A DNA stretch of 64,000 nt from Halobacillus kuroshimensis DSM 18393 (GCF_000425705.1 NZ_AUDY01000012.1:1-64000), one strand, 5' to 3'. Positions 8,829-17,208 are shown, numbered from the stretch's first letter. Program-made: numbers and translations. Notes: a model not told the origin generated them from the sequence alone.

Positions 8829-10127
8829 TTAATTTGGTTCCTTCCATAACTGGTTCAATGTAATGACGAGTACTGTTCCAATGAGAAGTCCATTGCTTAG
8901 AAGATTCTGGAGCACACCAGGGAGTCCTGTGAATACGTCCGGCGGCAGAAACATCAGTCCAATTCCGAGCAGAAAGGACAGGCCTAGAATCGTCAGTTTC
9001 CGCTGATCGAGTGGTTCCATCGTCAAGTTCGACAAGCCGAGTCCCATCAACTGCACAAACGTAGCTAAAAGCGCTGCATTCGCCACCGGAGCGGGAACGG
9101 AAGATATGAACCTGACCACAGGTGGAAACAAAGACAGACCTGTCAGGAGCAGGGAAGCATAAAGGAACGGCTGCTTCCGTTTCTGTCCGGTCAGCTGCAT
9201 AAATCCGGATGAGGAAGCCAGTGAGACGTTGGCCACCGCAGAAAAAAGGGCGGTCAGGCCGTGGTTGAGGCCCAGAAAGCCGCTCCCCCGGTTGATCTGA
9301 TCGTATGTATACCGGGGCTTTCCATATATGGTCTGGCTGACAGCGATAACCGAAGCCACTAAATTCGACAGTAGAATCACTGCAGTAATCAATCCTAAGG
9401 GAAGAGTACCGAGAGTCATGGCCGGAGGCCCCCAGGCAAAAACTTCAGGAAGGGCAAACCACTCGACGGCTGTAGATTCAGCACCCTGCGCCGGAACAGC
9501 TATTTCATACAATACCCATCCTGCGCTGATCCCAATCAGTACAGCAAAACTTTTCATCCATCCCCGTCCAGTGATAGAAAGCCCAAGAACAAGGGCAAGC
9601 GTGACAAAAGCCGTCCACGCATCTGTCCCGTCGATGCCTTCCGCTCCTTCCTGAAGGCCGAGCATCCCTTCAAGAAAGGTTCCGCTCAACTGAATCGTCA
9701 GCATAAATAAAAAAGCGCCGGTCACAAAAGGGGTAAAGACGAACAAAACCCGGTGGGACAATTTGAACAAGCCGAATAAAACTAAAAACAGTCCGGTCCA
9801 CAGCATCGTCCCCTCCAGCACTTGAAGCGTCTCCATATAGGTATCCCCGTTCTGTTTTCCACTGAAAGCCATAACGGCGAAAATACTGATCCAAATACCA
9901 GCCGGACCTTCCATGATCGGAAGCTTATGACCGATCACTCCTTGAAGAAAGGATGCCGCCCCTACTACAAATAACGTCCGCTGCATCAACCAGGCAACCT
10001 CCGGAAAGGAAAGGCCGAACAAAGAGCCGATCACGATCGGCAGGGCGACAGCACTTGCCAGAAGAAACACAAACCACTGAACGGTTTCCAACGTCTCTGT
10101 CATCCAATGCGTTGATTGATTTTCCAT
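8829..10127 (-). CDS. NCS2 nucleobase (xanthine/uracil-type) permease
   Basis: 432 residues with about 12 to 14 hydrophobic segments. Conserved NCS2 pieces include MEGPAGIWISIFAVM near residue 75 and the NRGSGFLGLNHGLTALFSAV stretch followed by ASSSGFMQLTG. It should import a purine or pyrimidine base with protons; the substrate is not clear. Start at the ATG at 10127 (AGGTGG five bases before). No purine riboswitch is visible in the short upstream gap, which instead holds a parS-like palindrome (10175-10190). Confidence 0.87.
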   Translation of the reverse strand: MENQSTHWMTETLETVQWFVFLLASAVALPIVIGSLFGLSFPEVAWLMQRTLFVVGAASFLQGVIGHKLPIMEGPAGIWISIFAVMAFSGKQNGDTYMETLQVLEGTMLWTGLFLVLFGLFKLSHRVLFVFTPFVTGAFLFMLTIQLSGTFLEGMLGLQEGAEGIDGTDAWTAFVTLALVLGLSITGRGWMKSFAVLIGISAGWVLYEIAVPAQGAESTAVEWFALPEVFAWGPPAMTLGTLPLGLITAVILLSNLVASVIAVSQTIYGKPRYTYDQINRGSGFLGLNHGLTALFSAVANVSLASSSGFMQLTGQKRKQPFLYASLLLTGLSLFPPVVRFISSVPAPVANAALLATFVQLMGLGLSNLTMEPLDQRKLTILGLSFLLGIGLMFLPPDVFTGLPGVLQNLLSNGLLIGTVLVITLNQLWKEPN

Positions 10128-10174
10128 TCTATCCACCTGCTGTCTACACTGATTTTTTCTACAAAAAACGTCAT

Positions 10175-10190
10175 CGTTCCACGTGAAACG
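10175..10190. promoter_or_regulatory. parS-like ParB (Spo0J) site
   Basis: CGTTCCACGTGAAACG agrees at 14 of 16 positions with the B. subtilis parS TGTTCCACGTGAAACA; the two end changes are complementary. Lies in the gap between acsA and the permease. Confidence 0.75.
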
Positions 10191-10197
10191 ACAAATA

Positions 10198-10226
10198 GAA
10201 AAGCACAGCGGAAGGCTGTGCTTTTC
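10198..10226 (-). terminator. Terminator after acsA
   Basis: GAAAAGCACAGC / GCTGTGCTTTTC, 12-bp perfect arms with a five-base loop, immediately after the acsA stop; near-symmetrical, so it may work both ways. Confidence 0.8.
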
Positions 10227-10230
10227 CTGC

Positions 10231-11940
10231 TTATTCTTCTAATGTGGACGTATCGCCTGTCGGAAGCCCGAGCTCCCACGACTTCAGTAACCGCCGCATG
10301 ATTTTACCACTTCTCGTTTTCGGTATCGTGTCCTTGATTTCAATTTCACGAGGGGCGGCATGGGCGCTGAGTCCCTTTTTCACAAACTGGCGGATTTCCT
10401 CCAGCAGCTCATCGGACTGCTCGTATCCATCCCTCAGTGTAATAAAGGCTTTTATAATTTCGCCCCGCTCTGGATCTGGTTTACCGATGACACCAGCTTC
10501 TGCCACCGCTTCATGTTCAATCAGTTTACTTTCCACCTCAAAAGGCCCTACGCGTTCGCCGGACGTGTTGATGACATCATCCAGACGGCCCTGGAACCAG
10601 AAGTAGCCATCTTCATCCTTATAAGCACTGTCCCCAGAGACGTACCAGCCGTTCAGGAAGTAGCTTTCGTACTTTCCGGGATTGTTCCAGACGGCACGCA
10701 TCATGGACGGCCATCCTTCTTTAATAGCGAGGTTCCCCATCTGGTTGTCTGGGAGTTCGTTTCCTTCGTTATCTACGATGGCTGCCTCAATACCCGGGAA
10801 CGGTTTACCCATCGATCCCGGACGAATATCCATTGCCGGATAGTTACAAATCAGCATCCCGCCGGTCTCCGTCATCCACCACGTATCATGGATCCGCAGA
10901 TCAAAGGCGGATAATCCCCATGTCACAACTTCAGGGTTCAATGGTTCTCCCACACTCAATACGTGTCGGAGTGATGATAAGTCATGCTTTCCTGCCGCGT
11001 CTTTACCAGCGCTCAACAATTTACGGAAGGCTGTGGGCGCCGAATACCAAACCGACACATCATGAGCCGCAATCGTTCCGTACCAGTCATCCGGGCTGAA
11101 ACGTCCACCGCGGATCACGTTGGTCACTCCGTTCAGCCACGGAGCGAATATTCCGTAGCTTGTACCGGTCACCCACCCGGGATCGGCGGTACACCAGTAC
11201 ACGTCGCCTTCCTTCAGATCGAGCACCCATTTTCCTGTTTGATAGTGCTGGATCATCGCATTGTGAACGTGGTAGACACCCTTCGGCTTTCCTGTTGAAC
11301 CGGAAGTATAGTGAAGGAGCATTCCATCCTCCAAATCGACCCATTCCACATCAAAGGATTCAGAGGCGGCCTTCATTTCCTCTTCATAGGAAATGTAGTT
11401 GCCAGGCGCTTCCCCGCCCACAAGGACAATCTGCTTCAAGTGCGGCAGATCATCGGCAGGTACACGCTCCAGCAAATCCGGAGTTGTGATCAGCATCGTC
11501 GCTTCGCTGTCCTCCAGACGATCTCGGACCGCCTGCTCCATAAAGGCTTCAAACAACGGGCCTGCGATCGCTCCCACCTTCAAAATACCAAAGAAGGCCG
11601 CATAAAATTCCGGGCTTCTCGGCATGAAAAGGAAGACACGGTCCCCTTTTTCTATATGGTGTTTTTTCAACACGTTGGCAAATTGGTTACTTTTTCTGCT
11701 CAGGTCCAGGAAACTCAGCGTTTCCTTCCTGTCCGGTGCGGAATAGATCAACGCCGGCTGATCTTTCTTGTCCGGATTTTCCGCATGGCGGTCAATTGCT
11801 TCATAAGCGGCATTGACCCGTCCGGTCTCGTTCCAAGTAAAATGCTGCTTTGCATCGTCCCATTGAAAATTTTCATACGTCTGCTTGTAGTTTTCCATGT
11901 TGTGATTGCCTGATCGAGCTGGAATTGGCTGCATGTCCAT
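10231..11940 (-). CDS. acsA: Acetyl-CoA synthetase AcsA
   Basis: 569 residues, AMP-forming acyl-CoA synthetase family. ATP/AMP motif YTSGSTGKPKGV (about 210), the DTWWMTETG motif, the SGDSAYKDEDGYFWFQGR hinge and the C-terminal acetylatable lysine motif PKTRSGKIMRR. Makes acetyl-CoA from acetate, ATP and CoA. The length and C-terminus fit Bacillus AcsA (about 572). The ATG at 11940 has GAGGTGA upstream. A CcpA operator-like cre lies in the leader, in keeping with known carbon-catabolite control of acsA in B. subtilis. Divergent from queF. Confidence 0.95.
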   Translation of the reverse strand: MDMQPIPARSGNHNMENYKQTYENFQWDDAKQHFTWNETGRVNAAYEAIDRHAENPDKKDQPALIYSAPDRKETLSFLDLSRKSNQFANVLKKHHIEKGDRVFLFMPRSPEFYAAFFGILKVGAIAGPLFEAFMEQAVRDRLEDSEATMLITTPDLLERVPADDLPHLKQIVLVGGEAPGNYISYEEEMKAASESFDVEWVDLEDGMLLHYTSGSTGKPKGVYHVHNAMIQHYQTGKWVLDLKEGDVYWCTADPGWVTGTSYGIFAPWLNGVTNVIRGGRFSPDDWYGTIAAHDVSVWYSAPTAFRKLLSAGKDAAGKHDLSSLRHVLSVGEPLNPEVVTWGLSAFDLRIHDTWWMTETGGMLICNYPAMDIRPGSMGKPFPGIEAAIVDNEGNELPDNQMGNLAIKEGWPSMMRAVWNNPGKYESYFLNGWYVSGDSAYKDEDGYFWFQGRLDDVINTSGERVGPFEVESKLIEHEAVAEAGVIGKPDPERGEIIKAFITLRDGYEQSDELLEEIRQFVKKGLSAHAAPREIEIKDTIPKTRSGKIMRRLLKSWELGLPTGDTSTLEE

Positions 11941-11964
11941 TAAATCACCTCATTAGAATGTTTT

Positions 11965-11979
11965 TTGTAAACGTTTTCT
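11965..11979. promoter_or_regulatory. Candidate cre (CcpA) operator of acsA
   Basis: TTGTAAACGTTTTCT fits the degenerate cre consensus WTGNAANCGNWNNCW at every fixed position. It lies 25 bases before the acsA ATG, downstream of the likely start of transcription. Confidence 0.65.
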
Positions 11980-11989
11980 GCATGTGGCA

Positions 11990-12081
11990 AAACAAAGCTC
12001 TGAAGGAAATCAGAGCCGCGCATTTTTTCTGAAAATTTCACGAATTACTTCTATTGTAGGGGATTATGAATGATTTTTAAA
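11990..12081 (-). promoter_or_regulatory. Candidate acsA promoter and leader hairpin
   Basis: On the minus strand TTTAAA (12076-12081), 17 bases, TACAAT (12053-12058). About 35 bases on is a GCTCTGA / TCAGAGC hairpin (11998-12017) followed by a U-rich tract, resembling a weak attenuator in the acsA leader. Confidence 0.45.
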
Positions 12082-12128
12082 GAGTATTCTCCAAAGATTT
12101 ACAGAAACGGGGCGGATGCCGTAGGAAA

Positions 12129-12158
12129 TTGACAGGTTTCTCCTCCCTTCTATATAAT
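12129..12158 (+). promoter_or_regulatory. Promoter of queF riboswitch transcript
   Basis: TTGACA (12129-12134), 18 bases, TATAAT (12153-12158): both hexamers are perfect sigmaA matches. Confidence 0.8.
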
Positions 12159-12172
12159 AAACCCAACAGAAC

Positions 12173-12262
12173 AAAGAGGTTTCTTAGCCCATCCCTCTAT
12201 AAAAAACTAAGGATGTAGACGACACAAGCCGCTGCCCTTAGAGGCAGCGGCTTTTTATTTTA
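12173..12262 (+). promoter_or_regulatory. PreQ1-I riboswitch with terminator
   Basis: The aptamer (12175-12212) reads AGAGGT ... CCCTCTATAAAAAACTAAGG, matching the preQ1 class I pattern of a small hairpin plus A-rich tail that folds into an H-type pseudoknot. A GC-rich terminator follows (AGCCGCTGCC / GGCAGCGGCT, then a U tract, 12227-12262). Binding of preQ1 is expected to favour termination and shut off queF. Confidence 0.93.
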
Positions 12263-12284
12263 CTTAAATGGAGGAGACGATATT

Positions 12285-12779
12285 ATGCCAGGACGAAATG
12301 AAGAGGAGCTTCCCCTTTCCTTACTCGGAAATCAGGGAACAAGCTATTCGTTTGAATATGATCCGGAGGTACTGGAAACGTTCGACAACCAGCACCCGAA
12401 CCGTGATTACTTTGTTAAATTCAACTGTCCGGAATTCACCACTCTCTGTCCGAAAACGAGACAGCCGGACTTTGCCACGATTTACATCAGCTACATCCCC
12501 GATGTGAAGATGGTGGAAAGTAAATCACTCAAGCTTTATCTGTTCAGTTTCCGCAACCACGGCGACTTCCACGAGGACAGTGTGAACACAATCATGAACG
12601 ACCTGATTGAACTCATGGACCCTCGCTACATCGAAGTGTGGGGGAAATTCACACCACGAGGCGGTATTTCCATTGATCCGTTCTGTAACTATGGAAAGTC
12701 TGGAACGAAATATGAGCAGATGGCCGATCACCGTCTGATGAATCACGATCTTTACCCTGAAAAAATCGACAACCGCTGA
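12285..12779 (+). CDS. queF: NADPH-dependent 7-cyano-7-deazaguanine reductase
   Basis: 164 residues, single-domain QueF type. Cysteine nucleophile in [17 protein letters not shown] and the E-S-K-S-L-K-x-Y motif followed by [10 protein letters not shown]. It reduces preQ0 nitrile to preQ1 amine in queuosine synthesis. GGAGGAGA precedes the ATG. The rest of the preQ0 pathway (queCDE) is not adjacent. A preQ1-I riboswitch controls it directly, which supports the assignment. Followed by a strong terminator shared with the convergent aldehyde dehydrogenase gene. Confidence 0.97.
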   Translation: MPGRNEEELPLSLLGNQGTSYSFEYDPEVLETFDNQHPNRDYFVKFNCPEFTTLCPKTRQPDFATIYISYIPDVKMVESKSLKLYLFSFRNHGDFHEDSVNTIMNDLIELMDPRYIEVWGKFTPRGGISIDPFCNYGKSGTKYEQMADHRLMNHDLYPEKIDNR

Positions 12780-12818
12780 AGAAAGACCAAGCGTTCCGTC
12801 AAAGACGATCCTATACGA

Positions 12819-12849
12819 AGGAGCTGCCCCGGTGGGACAGCTCCTTTTG
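12819..12849. terminator. Bidirectional terminator
   Basis: GGAGCTGCCCC GGT GGGACAGCTCC followed by TTTT, between convergent queF and aldehyde dehydrogenase genes. Confidence 0.75.
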
Positions 12850-12851
12850 GT

Positions 12852-14303
12852 TTACTGTTTATCGTTTTTATACTGCATATAGACGACCTGGGTTACGAGG
12901 AAGTCTTCCATGCCGTGTTTACCATCGGCACCACCGAGGCCGGATTTCTTCATACCCGCATGATAGCCTTGAACAGCTTCGAAGTTTTCACGGTTCACAA
13001 ATGTCTCCCCGAACTTCAGCTCGTTCACGACACGCATCGCTTCATTCATATCTTCCGTATAAACAGAAGAGGAAAGACCGTATTCCGTGTCATTTCCTTT
13101 TTCAATCGCTTCATCCAGCGTCTTGAATGTGGAAATCGGGATGACCGGACCGAAAATCTCTTCATGCATAATGTTCATATCATGGGTGACATTCGTCAAA
13201 ATGGTCGGCTTATAGAAGAACCCTTTGTCCATGTCTGCGCGTTCCCCGCCAATTTCAATGTGGGCACCATCATCCACAGCCTCTTTGACCATGGATTCCA
13301 CTTCTTCGATGCGGTCCATACTGACGAGCGGACCAACATCGGCTTGTTTATTTTCACGCGGGTTACCGAGTGTTTTATTTTCGAAGTTATGACGCAGCTT
13401 GCTGATCAGTTCTTCTGCGACACTTTCGTGTACATAAACACGCTCGGCGTTCGTACACGCCTGTCCATTATTGGCTAAACGGGAAGTCGTTATGTTTTCC
13501 GCCGCTACATCCAGATCTGCGCTGGCTGTTACGATAGCCGGCGCTTTACCGCCGAGTTCAAGGTTGACCTTCGTAATATTCTGAGCAGCCGCTTCCATGA
13601 CTTTCGTTCCGGCTCCCACACTTCCCGTCATCGTAATCATGTGGACATCTTTATGCTTGGCAAGGGTATTGCCGATCTCAGAGCCTGTTCCTGTGACAAG
13701 GTTGTAGACCCCTTTAGGAATTTCCTCCATGCTGTCGATAATTTTCGTGAATTCGACAGCTGTATTCGGTGTCTGCTGACTTGGTTTCAAGACGAGTGTA
13801 CAGCCGGTAACAAGCGCTGTCGCTACTTTTCTTGCCAGAATAAACATCGGGAAATTCCATGGAACAATTCCGGCTACGACACCAATCGGCTTTTTATAAA
13901 TGAATATATTTTCGTTTGCACGATCACTTGGGACAATTTCCCCTTCAATGCGGCGGGCCCATTCCGACATATACCGGAAATAATCAATCGCGAGATCTAT
14001 TTCTCCGCTGGCCAGCTCATAATCTTTCCCCTGCTCTTCCTGAAGGAGATCAATGAACCGGTCACGGTTTTCTTCAATTTTATCTCCAAGGCGCCGGACG
14101 ATTTTACCGCGCTCGATATTCGGAGTCAGTTCCCAGCCCTTCTGCGCAGCTGCTGCTGCTTCCACTGCTTTGTTCACATCCTCCTCCGTCCCTTTTGGAA
14201 TACGGGAGATGACTTCCTCTGTGGCTGGATTAACGACGTCAATCCACTCTGATCCATGTGACTGTGTATATTCACCATTAATGTATAATTGATGTTCCTT
14301 CAT
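12852..14303 (-). CDS. aldA: Aldehyde dehydrogenase (AldA-like)
   Basis: 483 residues, NAD(P)-dependent aldehyde dehydrogenase superfamily. Shows VPWNFPMFI, the cofactor loop MTGSVGAGTKVMEAAA, the catalytic Glu in NLELGGKAPAIV and the catalytic Cys in NNGQACTNAERVY (about 285). Nearest to lactaldehyde or glycolaldehyde dehydrogenase AldA/YcbD types by feel, but substrate is uncertain. Start is the ATG at 14303 behind GGAGGAGGATCATCA; longer readings lack a ribosome site. Single gene. Confidence 0.88.
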   Translation of the reverse strand: MKEHQLYINGEYTQSHGSEWIDVVNPATEEVISRIPKGTEEDVNKAVEAAAAAQKGWELTPNIERGKIVRRLGDKIEENRDRFIDLLQEEQGKDYELASGEIDLAIDYFRYMSEWARRIEGEIVPSDRANENIFIYKKPIGVVAGIVPWNFPMFILARKVATALVTGCTLVLKPSQQTPNTAVEFTKIIDSMEEIPKGVYNLVTGTGSEIGNTLAKHKDVHMITMTGSVGAGTKVMEAAAQNITKVNLELGGKAPAIVTASADLDVAAENITTSRLANNGQACTNAERVYVHESVAEELISKLRHNFENKTLGNPRENKQADVGPLVSMDRIEEVESMVKEAVDDGAHIEIGGERADMDKGFFYKPTILTNVTHDMNIMHEEIFGPVIPISTFKTLDEAIEKGNDTEYGLSSSVYTEDMNEAMRVVNELKFGETFVNRENFEAVQGYHAGMKKSGLGGADGKHGMEDFLVTQVVYMQYKNDKQ

Positions 14304-14394
14304 TGATGATCCTCCTCCATGCTTTTGTCTCCTTCGTTCCACTTTGTTTCCTCAATTAAACGACAGAATGTGTTAAGTTTTCAGCGGACCATAT

Positions 14395-14418
14395 AAAAAA
14401 GCCTTGAACATCAAGGCT
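14395..14418 (-). terminator. Terminator
   Basis: GCCTTGA ACA TCAAGGC followed by six U on the minus strand, right after the stop of the 83-residue gene upstream. Confidence 0.8.
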
Positions 14419-14670
14419 TCACCATTCTAGAATATATCCCTTCACCTGCTTCATTTCTCCTGTTTCCACTTTTTGATCTCCTTGAAAATAAGGATGCTCT
14501 TCATCCAGGTGATACGTAATCGTTTCCGGGTCCAGGTACAGCTTGTACTCCAGATCTGTGACCTTATGAAGCGTGATTCCCGGTACGGTCGTCTGATCTT
14601 CTCCTTCACGGACAAGAAGAATATCAATCTGGTTGTATCCTTCCGTCAGCAGTTGTTCCTTTAAATCCAT
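14419..14670 (-). CDS. Small hypothetical protein
   Basis: 83 residues starting MDLKEQLLTEGYNQIDILLV, behind GGGGGAGT six bases upstream. It is acidic, soluble, without Cys pairs, membrane segment or signal peptide. Pattern looks like a compact mixed alpha/beta domain with a Tyr-rich second half (YKLYLDPETITYHLDEEHPY). I do not recognise a family. It has its own ribosome site and terminator, so I take it as a real gene. It stands between aldA and a YjcZ-like sporulation peptide. Confidence 0.65.
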   Translation of the reverse strand: MDLKEQLLTEGYNQIDILLVREGEDQTTVPGITLHKVTDLEYKLYLDPETITYHLDEEHPYFQGDQKVETGEMKQVKGYILEW

Positions 14671-14770
14671 AGTTGGACTCCCCCGTCCTTTTTTTATAGT
14701 TCGTTTTACCCTTCCCGTACCTTTCACAAACTACAAATATGTAAGAGCGGGAAAAAATCCCGCTGTCTAT

Positions 14771-14875
14771 TTAATAACCGTATCCACGGCCGCCCATGTA
14801 AGAAGCACCGATAATGATCAAAAGGATGAACAAAACAACCAACAGTGCGAAACCACCGCCGTATCCTCCGCTCAT
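14771..14875 (-). CDS. YjcZ family sporulation peptide
   Basis: 34 residues: [19 protein letters not shown] with one hydrophobic helix and a Gly/Tyr-rich tail (MGGRGYGY). This is the YjcZ/sporulation-protein pattern seen in many copies in Bacillus genomes; members have been linked to the spore or its coat, with unknown role. GGAGGGG lies seven bases before the ATG. Too small for most gene finders. Confidence 0.85.
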   Translation of the reverse strand: MSGGYGGGFALLVVLFILLIIIGASYMGGRGYGY

Positions 14876-14979
14876 TTCTTCCCCTCCTCTCTTTCCTACC
14901 TTATTACCTTATTCAGGCGGATAAGGAAAGACAGGGCAGGTGCGGATTTTGAAAGAATTCCCCAGGTGTCTGCACATTT

Positions 14980-15636
14980 TCAAAAAGTAAAGACACGCTT
15001 CAGGGAAAGAAAAGCAAAATAGACAGCCTGAAGAAAGAACAGCACGCCCCATACCGGAGATGGGATGATCCGGAAGGCACGGGCCAGATTGGCGGCATCA
15101 CCGGCCTGCCCCGGCGACACGAAGCTGATCCACATAATTTCAAACGCACTGGTTACAGACTCGACAAGAACGAGGGAGGCGAGCAGAAGAAGGACATACT
15201 GCACAATCGTGTCATGCCCTGTCCGGAGCAGCCAGATAAAACCGGCACCAAAGGTCACAATCCAGAACACTCCATAGATATTCCGCACCCAGAAAAGCAG
15301 GTTCACAGCAAGGAAGGCAAGGAGGATGTATATCACCCAGGACCAGTATCCCTTACTGATGAAATAGAAAAAAACAAAAGCTGTGAAGGAAGCCGCTATA
15401 TATCCCGAAAGGCTTGTCACCACATGGCTCAGCCACGAACTATGACCGGTCAGCGTAACACCGGACGTATTCGGGAATAAAGAGATATGTCTCACTTCCC
15501 CACCTGTCAATAAAGCTGTGAGAGAATGACCGGTTTCATGTATCATAGTATTCAAGACTGCAAAATATTTCCCGGCAACGGGAAGCTGGGTCAACAAAAG
15601 CGCCAGAACCAGCGCGGTGATGATTTGGAGTTTCAT
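14980..15636 (-). CDS. M50B-like membrane metalloprotease homolog
   Basis: 218 residues from the ATG at 15636 (AAAGGTTG upstream), with about six membrane segments. HETGH near residue 32 (MIHETGHSLTALLTGG) is the zinc-site motif HExxH of peptidase M50B-type proteins, which often cover the whole membrane protein. The upstream in-frame extension has no ribosome site and overlaps modA. B. subtilis has similar M50-like proteins of unknown substrate. Divergent from modA, so their promoters share about 75 bases. Confidence 0.78.
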   Translation of the reverse strand: MKLQIITALVLALLLTQLPVAGKYFAVLNTMIHETGHSLTALLTGGEVRHISLFPNTSGVTLTGHSSWLSHVVTSLSGYIAASFTAFVFFYFISKGYWSWVIYILLAFLAVNLLFWVRNIYGVFWIVTFGAGFIWLLRTGHDTIVQYVLLLLASLVLVESVTSAFEIMWISFVSPGQAGDAANLARAFRIIPSPVWGVLFFLQAVYFAFLSLKRVFTF

Positions 15637-15712
15637 TGTATTCAACCTTTCTTTTTCATGGATGTTTTTCTGCCCTGTCACCGAATCAACAAAGGCCGAA
15701 AGGAGGCTGTTT

Positions 15713-16492
15713 ATGAAAAAAAGCATATGGGCCGCTTCCGTATTCCTTCTCTTCTTTTCAGCCGGATGCGCGAATGCCAGTGAAAAACCGACCGTGACCA
15801 TTGCTGCTGCAGCCAGTTTAACAGATGTCATGGAGGAAATCGTTCCTTCCTATGAAGAGGCCTGTAACGTCGATGTGACCTTATTATTAGGAAGTTCCGG
15901 TAAATTGGCACGTCAGATTGAGCAGGGGGCTCCCGTCGACGTTTTTCTATCCGCCGATACCCGATGGACGACCTACTTAAAAGAACGTGGATACACAGAT
16001 GACGCGCAGATGGAAACCTTTGCGGAAAACCGGCTCGTCGTTATCAGTCATCATGAACACGCAGCGGCAGGCTCCCTGGAGGCATTGAAAAGTGCGGCCG
16101 AAGATCAAACAACAGCCATCGGTAATCCCGACAGCGTCCCTGCTGGTACATATACGAAACAGGCGTTGGAAACGATTCACCTTTGGGATCAGATGGAGGA
16201 TCAGATGGTCTTTGCCGGAGATGTCCGGCAGGTGCTCACTTATGTAGAATCCGGCGACGCGGACTATGGTGTCGTCTATGCCAGTGATGCCTTCACATCC
16301 GATAAGGTACACGTCACCGCAGAAGTCGACCCTTCTTTACACGAATCGATCATTTATCCCGCCGCAGTCATCACAAAAAGCCGGACTGAGGAGGCTGCCT
16401 CTGACTTTATAACCTTCCTGTCTACAGAAGCAGCCGGTAAAACTTTAGAAAACTACGGTTTTACCGCTATAGGAGATGAAACGAACAAATGA
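15713..16492 (+). CDS. modA: Molybdate-binding lipoprotein ModA
   Basis: 259 residues. Lipoprotein signal with lipobox SAGC (Cys about 20), then the ModA start VTIAAAASLTDVMEEI and the ligand-loop motifs LGSSGKLARQIEQGAPVDVF and ADTRWTTYL, followed by GNPDSVPAGTYTKQ. It binds molybdate or tungstate outside the membrane for an ABC importer. AAAGGAGG precedes the ATG; overlaps modB by four bases (ATGA), so the two are translationally coupled. Confidence 0.93.
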   Translation: MKKSIWAASVFLLFFSAGCANASEKPTVTIAAAASLTDVMEEIVPSYEEACNVDVTLLLGSSGKLARQIEQGAPVDVFLSADTRWTTYLKERGYTDDAQMETFAENRLVVISHHEHAAAGSLEALKSAAEDQTTAIGNPDSVPAGTYTKQALETIHLWDQMEDQMVFAGDVRQVLTYVESGDADYGVVYASDAFTSDKVHVTAEVDPSLHESIIYPAAVITKSRTEEAASDFITFLSTEAAGKTLENYGFTAIGDETNK

Positions 16493-17172
16493 TGAGCATC
16501 AGTCCTCTCTTCCTCTCCTTAAAAGTAGCAGCCATCGCCACCATCATCGTTTTCATATCCGGGACGCTTGCAGCACGATTGATTTCCCGGAAAATATTTC
16601 CCGGGAAAAGTCTGCTGGAATCACTATTTCTTCTGCCTCTTGTCCTCCCGCCGACCGTCATTGGCTTTTGTCTACTATATGCGTTCGGCAGGAATGGCTG
16701 GGCTGGGCGGATATTGATGCACTGGTTTGACCTGCAGGTGGTGTTCAGCTGGACAGGAGCTGTCATCGCTTCCGCCGTCGTCTCATTCCCGCTGATGTAT
16801 CAAAGTGCGGCGGCTGCTTTTCAAAACTATGATACACAGCTGGAAAATGCCGCTCATAATCTTGGTGCTTCCAGAGGAAAGGTCTTCTTCACGATCGCGC
16901 TGCCGCTGGCCTGGCCGGGACTGCTTGCCGGTCTTGTCATGGCATTCGCCCGTTCTCTCGGAGAATTCGGAGCGACGTTGATGGTGGCCGGCTATATTCC
17001 GGGAGAAACCGACACCATTCCTCTTGCCATCTACTTTGCCGTCGAATCCGGACGGATGGAGGAAGCTCTCCTTTGGGTGCTTACAATTATCGCGCTCGGA
17101 TTCAGTGCCGTATACTGGCTGCAGACATGGAGCAGACGGAAAATCAATTTTTTCAGGCATCATTCTTCCTGA
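16489..17172 (+). CDS. modB: Molybdate ABC permease ModB
   Basis: 227 residues, about five membrane segments. The permease EAA-type loop is seen as NAAHNLGASRGKVFFTIALP and the ModB signature ARSLGEFGATLMVAGY is intact. It forms the channel with ModA. No ModC ATPase follows; the next gene is an unrelated reductase. B. subtilis YvgL/YvgM show the same two-gene arrangement. Two Noc-box-like palindromes lie back to back in the coding region (16582-16609). Confidence 0.92.
   Translation: MMSISPLFLSLKVAAIATIIVFISGTLAARLISRKIFPGKSLLESLFLLPLVLPPTVIGFCLLYAFGRNGWAGRILMHWFDLQVVFSWTGAVIASAVVSFPLMYQSAAAAFQNYDTQLENAAHNLGASRGKVFFTIALPLAWPGLLAGLVMAFARSLGEFGATLMVAGYIPGETDTIPLAIYFAVESGRMEEALLWVLTIIALGFSAVYWLQTWSRRKINFFRHHSS
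16582..16609. promoter_or_regulatory. Two tandem Noc-binding-site-like palindromes
   Basis: ATTTCCCGGAAAAT (16582-16595) and ATTTCCCGGGAAAA (16596-16609) each agree at 13 of 14 positions with the B. subtilis Noc site ATTTCCCGGGAAAT and directly abut. They lie in modB. The noc gene is in this window at 55.5 kb. Confidence 0.65.
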
Positions 17173-17208
17173 ATGGGCGTTTCTAAAATATATCAATGAG
17201 GTGAGATC

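Noticed and set aside
15636-15831. 65-residue N-terminal extension of the M50-like protein
   Set aside because: Overlaps the modA signal sequence on the other strand and lacks a ribosome site; HETGH protein starts well at 15636.
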